DNA from: Paenibacillaceae bacterium
GTDB lineage: Bacteria; Bacillota; Bacilli; Paenibacillales; YIM-B00363
Assembly: GCA_018969805.1 (NCBI GenBank)
Contig: JAGWXQ010000108.1
Span: 1-5,297 of the forward strand
DNA length: 5,297 nt
Direction: 5' to 3'
The notes below the pieces were generated by a model. That model saw only the letters and a program-made list of their open reading frames with translations, searched no databases and was not told where the DNA came from. The position numbers and the translations under genes are program-made. Position 1 is the stretch's first letter. Each line of letters starts with the position of its first letter. This document shows, in pieces, positions 1 to 5,297 of the stretch.

Positions 1-1788
1 GTTCAGCGGCTCGATGCGGCGACGGACTATACGATCGACATCAAGCTCAAGACGGTGTCACTCACCGAATCTGGCGTAGAGAAGGCAGAGCGGGCTTTTG
101 GTATTGACAACTTATACGACCACGCGCACGTCATCACAAACCACCACATTGCTCAAGCTTTGCGCGCACATGCAATTATGCGTTTGGAAGTCGATTATGT
201 CGTGCAAGAAGGAGAAATCGTTATCGTCGATGAATTTACAGGGCGACTGATGACGGGGCGGCGGTATAGCGATGGGCTGCATCAAGCGATAGAAGCGAAA
301 GAAGGGCTTGAAGTACAGCACGAGAGCATGACGCTTGCGACGATCACGCTGCAAAATTATTTCCGGATGTATCGCAAACTCGCAGGGATGACGGGGACGG
401 CAAAAACGGAAGAAGAAGAACTCAAAAAAATATACAACCTCGATGTCGTCGTTATTCCGACGCACCGTACGATGATTCGCGAAGACAAACCAGACGTCGT
501 CTACAAGACGATGATGAGCAAGTACCGCATGGTCGTAGAAGAAATCGTCGCCCGTCACGAAACCGGGCAACCTGTGCTCGTCGGTACGGCATCGATTGAG
601 AGCTCAGAGCTCGTCTCCGCAATGCTGCGCAAACGCAATGTACCCCACAAAGTGCTCAACGCAAAATACCATGCGGAAGAAGCGCTTATCGTCGCAAACG
701 CAGGGCAATTTAAGGCGGTCACGATCGCGACGAATATGGCAGGTAGGGGTACGGACATCGTGCTCGGTGAGGGTGTCGTAGCACTCGGTGGATTGCACAT
801 CATCGGCACTGAGCGGCATGAGAGCCGGCGCATCGACAACCAGCTGCGCGGGCGTGCGGGACGACAAGGAGATCCAGGATCGACGCAGTTTTATTTGTCG
901 CTGGAAGACGAGTTGATGCGTCGCTTTGGTGCGGAAAACATTATGGGCATGATGGATCGGCTTGGCTTTGAAGAAGACCAGCCGATCGAGAGCAAAATGA
1001 TTACGCGTGCTGTCGAGTCGTCACAAAAACGCGTCGAGGGCAACAATTTTGATCAGCGCAAAGTCGTACTGCAATATGACGATGTCATGAACCAACAACG
1101 CGAAATCATTTATAAGCAACGACGGGAAATGCTGTATGCAGACAACGTGCGCGACGTGATGCTCGGTATGATCGATCCGCTCATCGAACGCATCGTGCGT
1201 GCACATACGCCATCAAATGAAGTGCCCGAACAATGGGATTTGCAAGCGATACTTGATTACGCGCATGCGACGTTTATTAATGAGCCGCAGCTCACCATTT
1301 CGGACATCGACACGAAAGAGCCCGAAGAAATCATCGAGCTCCTGAAAAGCACGATGCGCGCACATTATGCCAAGCGGGAAGCGCAGGCAGAGGAACAGTA
1401 TGTACGGGAGTTTGAAAAGGCGATCGTACTGCGTGCCGTCGATACAAAGTGGATGGACCATATCGATGCGATGGATCAGTTGCGCCAAGGCATTCATTTG
1501 CGTGCGTATGGAGGCACCGATCCGTTGCGGGAGTATCAGTTTGAGGGATTTGCGATGTTTGAAGAAATGATCGCATCGGTACAAGAAGAGGTCGCAAAAT
1601 ACGCGCTTAAGTCCCAAGTACAGCTCGTTGTGCGCGAAGAAGTAGCCAAAGAGCGCGTCGTCATCGAATCGTCAGGGGAGAAAGAGCAAAAAAAGACACC
1701 CGTACGCAAAACGAAAAAATCCATCGGACGCAATGACCCGTGTCCGTGTGGCAGTGGCAAAAAGTACAAACATTGTCATGGAGCGTAG
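1..1788 (+). CDS. secA: Protein translocase subunit SecA, C-terminal part (5' truncated by the window)
   Basis: SecA is the cytoplasmic and membrane-peripheral ATPase that drives preproteins through the SecYEG channel. The frame is open from base 1 and stops with TAG at 1786-1788, giving about 595 residues. Bacillus SecA has roughly 840, so about 250 N-terminal residues, including Walker A, lie upstream. In order I see: the rest of the preprotein cross-linking domain (TGRLMTGRRYSDGLHQAIEAK); the return to NBD1 (AGMTGTAKTEEEE, from about nt 382); NBD2 with TNMAGRGTD (730-756) and the helicase motif VI-like QLRGRAGRQGD with arginine fingers (841-873); the long scaffold helix region (KRVEGNNFDQRK, QYDDVMNQQRE); the helical wing and IRA1 region (DTKWMDHIDAMDQLRQGIHL); a short charged linker; and a C-terminal zinc-binding SEC-C motif (CPCGSGKKYKHCH, 1741-1779), which in characterised SecAs binds SecB and/or ribosomes. 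The GTG at nt 55 is internal, not a start. prfB follows after 10 nt, probably in the same transcript. Confidence 0.98.
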   Translation, partial: VQRLDAATDYTIDIKLKTVSLTESGVEKAERAFGIDNLYDHAHVITNHHIAQALRAHAIMRLEVDYVVQEGEIVIVDEFTGRLMTGRRYSDGLHQAIEAKEGLEVQHESMTLATITLQNYFRMYRKLAGMTGTAKTEEEELKKIYNLDVVVIPTHRTMIREDKPDVVYKTMMSKYRMVVEEIVARHETGQPVLVGTASIESSELVSAMLRKRNVPHKVLNAKYHAEEALIVANAGQFKAVTIATNMAGRGTDIVLGEGVVALGGLHIIGTERHESRRIDNQLRGRAGRQGDPGSTQFYLSLEDELMRRFGAENIMGMMDRLGFEEDQPIESKMITRAVESSQKRVEGNNFDQRKVVLQYDDVMNQQREIIYKQRREMLYADNVRDVMLGMIDPLIERIVRAHTPSNEVPEQWDLQAILDYAHATFINEPQLTISDIDTKEPEEIIELLKSTMRAHYAKREAQAEEQYVREFEKAIVLRAVDTKWMDHIDAMDQLRQGIHLRAYGGTDPLREYQFEGFAMFEEMIASVQEEVAKYALKSQVQLVVREEVAKERVVIESSGEKEQKKTPVRKTKKSIGRNDPCPCGSGKKYKHCHGA

Positions 1789-1794
1789 AAAGGA
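1787..1794 (+). promoter_or_regulatory. Ribosome binding site of prfB, overlapping the secA stop codon
   Basis: AGAAAGGA matches eight bases of the Bacillus anti-Shine-Dalgarno complement (AGAAAGGAGGTGATC), and further scattered matches continue into GGGAT. It begins inside the secA TAG. It sits 4 nt before ATG 1799, 13 nt before ATG 1808 and 16 nt before ATG 1811. The spacing is therefore short for the first ATG and long for the others, so it does not settle the start by itself. The overlap with the secA stop suggests translational coupling. Confidence 0.6.
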
Positions 1795-1798
1795 TGGG

Positions 1799-2912
1799 AT
1801 GCACAGGATGATGCACGTGGGTACGGTAAAGCAACAGCTGCGTGACGTAGTGCACCAATTGCAGCAAATGAGGGATTCACTTTGACGTACCACTAAAACG
1901 TGAGCAAATCGCAGACTATGAAGCGAAAATGTCCATGCCCCAATTTTGGGACGATGCCGAACAAGCAAAAAAAATCATTGATGCCACGAATGCGCTGCGT
2001 ACCGTCGTAGATGCGTTTGATCAGCATATGCGGCAAGCGGAAGATTTGCAGACGATGCTTGAGCTGATGGAAGAAGAAAACGCGCAAGAAACGTTGTTTG
2101 AACAATGGAGTGACGAAGTGGCGCAGCTGGTCGCCTCATATGCTGCGTATGCGCTGTCGTTTATGCTCAATGGTCCATATGACAAGCATCACGCGATCGT
2201 TGAGTTGCATCCTGGTGCGGGGGGCACAGAATCACAAGACTGGTGTGCGATGCTGTACCGAATGTACACGCGCTGGGCAGAACAACAAGGATATGCCGTC
2301 GATGTGCTGCATTATTTGCCTGGGGACGAAGCGGGCATCAAAAGTGTCACGATGCTCGTGAAAGGGCACAATGCGTACGGATACTTGCAAGCAGAGAAAG
2401 GGGTGCATCGGCTCGTGCGGTGCTCACCTTTTGATGCGTCCAATCGACGTCATACGTCGTTTGCCTCGTGTGACGTCGTACCAGACATCCCTGAAGGTCC
2501 GAGCGACATCGTCATTCGTGCCGAAGATCTCAAAGTGGATACGTATCGTTCGAGTGGTGCAGGAGGACAGCATATCAACAAAACAGACTCTGCGGTACGG
2601 CTGACACACGTGCCGTCGGGCATCATCGTCGCATGCCAATCCGAACGATCGCAAATCGCAAACCGCGATATGGCAATGCGTATGTTGCGTGCAAAATTGC
2701 TTGATCGGCAAATGGAAGAGCAACAAAAACAGCTGCAAGCAATCCGTGGCGAGCATATGGACAATGCATGGGGCAGCCAAATACGCTCGTATGTCTTCCA
2801 TCCGTATACACTCGTAAAAGACCACCGTACACAAGTGGAGACGGGAAATGGCAATGCAGTGATGGACGGGGACATTACTCCTTTTATTCATGCGTATTTG
2901 CGAATGAAGTAA
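1799..2912 (+). CDS. prfB: Peptide chain release factor 2 (RF2), with programmed +1 frameshift
   Basis: RF2 recognises UGA and UAA in the ribosomal A site and triggers hydrolysis of peptidyl-tRNA. A 28-codon leader (from ATG 1799) runs to CTT at 1880-1882 and meets an in-frame TGA. Slipping +1 to GAC at 1884 continues in the main frame to TAA at 2910-2912, for 370 residues in all. Starting instead at ATG 1811 gives a 24-codon leader and 366 residues, which is the Bacillus length, so the exact start is open. Visible landmarks are the domain 2 signature HPGAGGTESQDW, the codon-reading tripeptide SPF (2424-2432, about residues 209-211), the catalytic GGQ (2562-2570, about 255-257) in SGAGGQHINKTDSAVR, and the C-terminal WGSQIRSYVFHPY. 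Ser is present in YRSSGAGGQ where E. coli K-12 has the unusual Thr246. The block from 1929 alone would lack part of domain 1, so it is not the real start. It lies downstream of secA in a likely operon. Confidence 0.96.
1868..1886 (+). promoter_or_regulatory. prfB autoregulatory +1 recoding site (CTT TGA C with upstream SD-like element)
   Basis: The slippery CTT (1880-1882) precedes TGA (1883-1885) and C1886, the canonical RF2 recoding heptamer. When RF2 is scarce the UGA is read slowly, the CUU tRNA slips onto UUU, and translation continues in the +1 frame from GAC 1884. When RF2 is plentiful the leader peptide is released. The two frames join correctly: the +1 frame from 1884 stays open into the RF2 body. 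An SD-like GAGGG (1870-1874) lies upstream. It occupies the codons (AGG GAT) where E. coli and B. subtilis have AGG GGG, so anti-SD pairing looks shorter than usual. Confidence 0.95.
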
Positions 2913-2956
2913 TCGGGAGAAAGTGGCTCTGCTAGAAATAAGGAACATAGAAAGGA

Positions 2957-3001
2957 TCGCCGTACGCACTTCATGAAGTACAACAGGAACGCGTACGGCG
3001 A
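2957..3001. terminator. Strong inverted repeat between convergent genes, probable bidirectional terminator
   Basis: CGCCGTACGC (2958-2967) and GCGTACGGCG (2991-3000) are perfect 10-bp inverted arms, with a further T-A pair (2957/3001). Between them lies a second perfect palindrome, ACTTCATGAAGT (2968-2979), so the transcript could form a branched or extended hairpin. It is 44 nt past the prfB stop and about 40 nt past the stop of the minus-strand peptidase gene, the expected place for a shared terminator. Neither side has a clean T-run: the plus side reads AATCTTAAAA and the minus side ATCCTTTCTATG. A dispersed repeat element or a protein-binding site is a real alternative. Confidence 0.5.
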
Positions 3002-3040
3002 ATCTTAAAACAAAGTCCAAGACCATTGTAGTGCGCGTAT

Positions 3041-4660
3041 TTATTTTGGGCGGTACATCCACTTGAGTTTTTGTTTGAGCGACGTGATCAGTGGTTGATC
3101 TCCAGGTTTCTTGACACCTTTTTCAATTGTTTGAATCGTATAGCTAAGAAAATCAATGCAGAGCTCATGTTTTGATTTTTTCAGCACTTCTCGGGATAAA
3201 GACCATATTGTATCCCAAGGTTCATTGTCGATAAACCGCACGACACTGCGGAGAATTTTATTGGGTTTTTCTTTAAATATATGCTTGAAGAGTAGGTACG
3301 GATCAGAACTTTTGAAGTGCTTTTGCATTGGTTTGGAAAACTGTTCATGCAGAAACTGGAAAAAAAAGGATCCGAATGCATAGAAAAAAGAGGAATTAGA
3401 AATAAGTTTCTTTATACGAATATTATCCAACAAAATCTGTCCATAGATTGGGCTGTCGTTAGCAATAAAACAAAGATTATCTTCAAGTAGGTTATTGGCA
3501 CTAGTTGGGGGCAACGCGTTAAAAAAACGGAGTATTTTGCTAGAGTTAAATAAAATAGGATAACCAAGCAGGTGGCTTCCAAAAAAATCCGCAATGCCTT
3601 CCTCGAAAAAAAACGATTGCCATTTACTTCTGACTTTGTTATTTATACCATAGATCATGTGTACGTATTCATGAGTAATTGTGTGGAGGAGGTCAATGTC
3701 CCGCAGTAATATTAAATTAATAAATAATTTATTACCGCTTTGACGATCATAAAAACCAGAAGCATTTTGGTATGTCCTACGCATATCAATAAAATTAATA
3801 AATATGTCGTTATGACTTGGTAGTACATGAGAAATTTTAGTGATAGATGCGAAAGTGATTTCTTCAAATTTTTTTGCAAGACTTAATATTTGTGCAAGGT
3901 CATATTTTTTTTCAAGGGTTGTATCTACGCAGACGATCAGTCGGCGGACGTGCTTCTTGTTATCGATATCGGCAGTTAATTCTTTTGTGTGGACAGTACG
4001 ATACGTATAACGAAGCATACGTTGAACAAAAATATCCGGTGTACATAAATTGGCATCTTCAGCCGGGGCACCTAATTTGCGCGTGATTTTTCCGACGTCG
4101 TTTGGTTGATGTGCGATCAGGGTGCACGTTCCTGGGATGTTCCACAGTTGAGTTACGATGGGGCATACTGTCGAAGCGATTGTACCGAACGAAATCCCTT
4201 TGTCCGTTTGCATCGTTTTGAGGACGGTGTTCATCGGGTTTGGGGTGGATTTGATTGCGGCATCGAAAGCTTGTGACAAGTTACACGATGTATTTGCGCA
4301 CAACTTTGTATTGGTCATTAGGCTACGTTGTGCTCTTTGCAATTGCTTTTGTAATTCAGTTCGATTTTTTTTGTACAGCTGACGAAGATCTTTTTGAGTA
4401 GAAGTAGGGATCGTTATACCGAGCGGTACATTGTTTGAAGAAGACACCACAATTTCACGGACGACAAAACCTACAAAGGAAGCGAGGAGCACTCCCGATG
4501 CATCGGGGTGTACCTTTGCGGTTTTTTGCTTAGAAAAATTTTTTGGGATGACGGAAAAGAATATATCGTCCAGATGCGTGTCCTTTGCAAGAACAGAGGG
4601 AGAAAACACCGTCTGCACAATAAGTACAGAGAGGGCGCATCGTTGTATCCATAGCCGCAT
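3041..4660 (-). CDS. Predicted secreted zinc metallopeptidase (HExxH, gluzincin-like), family not recognised
   Basis: A 539-residue protein of unknown specific function. ATG 4660 is chosen because an AAAGGGG Shine-Dalgarno (4669-4675) lies 8 nt upstream and the protein then opens with a typical signal peptide: Arg at positions 2 and 7, a hydrophobic core, and a VLA cleavage site after residue 25. The frame runs open further upstream (to 4885), but those 75 residues look non-coding. After the signal come a moderately hydrophobic stretch (about 56-75), a charged probable coiled coil (about 88-114) and a region with cysteines at 121, 126, 166, 179, 206 and 244. The catalytic signature is THEYVHMIYG: H330, E331 and H334, followed 20 residues later by E354 in FFEEGIADFF. 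That is the HExxH...E arrangement of gluzincins (peptidase clan MA). About 180 residues follow without recognisable motifs. Known of the clan: the two His and the distal Glu bind zinc, and the HE glutamate activates water. Inferred: an extracytoplasmic protease exported by Sec. Substrate and role cannot be read from sequence. Composition is AT-rich (about 35% G+C over 3061-3840 by hand count), unlike its neighbours. Confidence 0.8.
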   Translation of the reverse strand: MRLWIQRCALSVLIVQTVFSPSVLAKDTHLDDIFFSVIPKNFSKQKTAKVHPDASGVLLASFVGFVVREIVVSSSNNVPLGITIPTSTQKDLRQLYKKNRTELQKQLQRAQRSLMTNTKLCANTSCNLSQAFDAAIKSTPNPMNTVLKTMQTDKGISFGTIASTVCPIVTQLWNIPGTCTLIAHQPNDVGKITRKLGAPAEDANLCTPDIFVQRMLRYTYRTVHTKELTADIDNKKHVRRLIVCVDTTLEKKYDLAQILSLAKKFEEITFASITKISHVLPSHNDIFINFIDMRRTYQNASGFYDRQSGNKLFINLILLRDIDLLHTITHEYVHMIYGINNKVRSKWQSFFFEEGIADFFGSHLLGYPILFNSSKILRFFNALPPTSANNLLEDNLCFIANDSPIYGQILLDNIRIKKLISNSSFFYAFGSFFFQFLHEQFSKPMQKHFKSSDPYLLFKHIFKEKPNKILRSVVRFIDNEPWDTIWSLSREVLKKSKHELCIDFLSYTIQTIEKGVKKPGDQPLITSLKQKLKWMYRPK

Positions 4661-4797
4661 GGGAGCAACCCCTTTGCTGATGATTGGAAATACCACTCTG
4701 CTTGTGTATTCAGGCGCATCGCGCCCCACAATTTGGAAGTGTTGCAGCGTGTGTGCTTCTTCGTCGTGGAGCACACTGCAAGACGGGGTGGTGCGGT
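4661..4797. promoter_or_regulatory. Divergent intergenic region holding the promoters of the peptidase and YitT-family genes
   Basis: These 137 nt separate two divergently transcribed starts and must hold both 5' control regions unless transcription enters from further away. I see no convincing promoter. On the plus strand TTGGAA (4684-4689), a 17-nt spacer and TATTCA (4707-4712) is a weak match. On the minus strand TTGTGG, 17 nt and TACACA is also weak. A small perfect inverted repeat, GGCGC-ATC-GCGCC (4713-4725), sits between them and could be an operator, but at 5 bp per arm it may be chance. Confidence 0.4.
4669..4675 (-). promoter_or_regulatory. Ribosome binding site of the metallopeptidase gene
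   Basis: Read on the minus strand this is AAAGGGG, 8 nt before ATG 4660. It is the best SD match near any candidate start of this frame, and it fixes the start at the codon where the signal peptide begins rather than at the longer ATG at 4885. Confidence 0.65.
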
Positions 4798-5297
4798 GTG
4801 CACTGGAAAATAGTGATCGAGTGGTGCGCTGTATGTGTCGGATCGTTTGTGTGCGCGCTTGGATTTTCGGTGTTTCTTGCGCCAAACGACATTGCGTCTG
4901 GTGGTGTACAAGGCATTTCGCTTATTGTCCGCGCGCATTGGGGCGTGTCTCCAGCCTTGACGCAGTGGTTGCTAAACGTGCCCCTATACGTCATAGGGGT
5001 TGTGGTGCTTGGACGATCGTACGGCGTAAAGACGTTGTTTGGTTCGATCGCACTTCCTTTTTTCGTGCAAATAACAGAACATATCGCTCCAGTGACAACG
5101 AACATACTATGGGCCTCTTTGGTTGGCGGCCTGATCGTCGGCTTAGGCGTGGGCCTCGTATTTAGTGCGTGTGCATCGACAGGTGGATGGGACATCGTGG
5201 CACAAATATTGGCACGCGTGCTCCGCATGCCTGTCGGCATGGCCGTAGCAGTGTGTGACGGACTCGTGATCGCGTGGGCGGCGTGGGTGTTTGGACT
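4798..5297 (+). CDS. YitT-family (DUF161) multi-pass membrane protein, N-terminal part (cut by the window end)
   Basis: About 166 residues are present; Bacillus YitT-family proteins usually have about 280, so the C-terminal membrane segments and the cytoplasmic DUF2179-type domain would lie beyond the window. Family features seen: a first membrane segment running into FLAPNDIASGGVQGIS (PN and GG at about residues 29-36, like the PNKIASGGVSG of relatives); hydrophobic segments around QWLLNVPLYVIGVVVLG, IALPFFVQI and ASLVGGLIVGLGVGLVF; and the hallmark STGGWDIVAQIL (from nt 5176, about residue 127), matching STGGTDIIA. No ATG is available. GTG 4798 is preferred because GGGGTGGT (4785-4792) lies just upstream and the first segment then starts a few residues in. 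GTG 4813 is possible; the frame is open from 4684. The biochemical function of the family is not established. A YitT-family gene (yvjA) follows prfB in B. subtilis, so this is probably the ancestral neighbour of prfB. Confidence 0.88.
   Translation, partial: MHWKIVIEWCAVCVGSFVCALGFSVFLAPNDIASGGVQGISLIVRAHWGVSPALTQWLLNVPLYVIGVVVLGRSYGVKTLFGSIALPFFVQITEHIAPVTTNILWASLVGGLIVGLGVGLVFSACASTGGWDIVAQILARVLRMPVGMAVAVCDGLVIAWAAWVFG

Noticed and set aside
1929..2912. RF2 starting at ATG 1929
   Set aside because: The +1 frame upstream (from 1884) continues the RF2 domain 1 sequence and joins the leader at CTT TGA C, so 1929 is only the first ATG in that frame, not the start.
2424..3062. Minus-strand open frame (212 codons) antisense to prfB and the intergenic gap
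   Set aside because: It is a shadow frame of a well-conserved gene, with no family resemblance and no ribosome binding site that stands out.
4684..4712. Sigma-70-like promoter TTGGAA-17-TATTCA on the plus strand
   Set aside because: It has only 4 of 6 and 3 of 6 consensus bases and no extended -10 TG, so it is too weak to annotate as a defined promoter.
4661..4885. 75-residue N-terminal extension of the peptidase frame from ATG 4885
   Set aside because: The extension overlaps the YitT-family start and has no recognisable motif. It would bury a signal peptide that has its own well-spaced Shine-Dalgarno at 4669-4675.
4981..4999. Hairpin CCCCTAT-ACGTC-ATAGGGG inside the YitT-family gene
   Set aside because: It is a 7-bp perfect stem but lies within coding sequence that fits the family, with no T-run after it. 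It is most likely incidental.
4431..5165. Long plus-strand open frame (244 codons) spanning the peptidase start and the YitT-family gene
   Set aside because: It is antisense to the signal-peptide region and in another frame of the YitT-family gene. Its translation is Arg-, Cys- and Ser-rich with no motif or family resemblance, while the competing frames give clear family matches.

Overview
The window is a stretch of bacterial chromosome, most likely from a Bacilli-type Firmicute of intermediate GC. By hand count, sampled 60-nt blocks of the core genes run about 48-58% G+C. The lineage call rests on three things: Bacillus-like SecA and RF2 sequences, a Bacillus-like Shine-Dalgarno (AGAAAGGA) before prfB, and the order secA, prfB, YitT-family gene. 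As I recall it, that order matches the Bacillus subtilis secA-prfB-yvjA-cccB-ftsE neighbourhood. The genus cannot be fixed from this window.

Layout: (1) 1-1788, plus strand, is the C-terminal ~595 residues of SecA, the preprotein translocase ATPase; its 5' end lies outside the window. (2) 1799-2912, plus strand, is prfB (peptide chain release factor 2). It starts 10 nt after secA and is read through a programmed +1 frameshift at CTT TGA C (1880-1886). (3) 2913-3040 is a convergent intergenic gap holding a strong 10-bp inverted repeat with a nested 12-nt palindrome, probably a bidirectional terminator. (4) 3041-4660, minus strand, encodes a 539-residue predicted secreted zinc metallopeptidase with a signal peptide, HEYVH and a downstream EEGIADF. 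It is distinctly AT-richer than its neighbours, above all over its catalytic half. (5) 4661-4797 is a short divergent promoter region. (6) 4798-5297, plus strand, is the N-terminal part of a YitT-family (DUF161) multi-pass membrane protein, cut by the window end.

How it fits together: secA and prfB look like a conserved housekeeping transcription unit for protein export and translation termination. prfB carries the classical autoregulatory frameshift, in which RF2 senses its own level at an in-frame UGA. The metallopeptidase gene lies in the opposite orientation between prfB and the YitT-family gene, differs in base composition, and is the one gene here that looks accessory. It would itself be a Sec substrate. 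It is the best candidate for something undescribed: a predicted gluzincin with a cysteine-containing N-terminal region that I cannot place in a named family.
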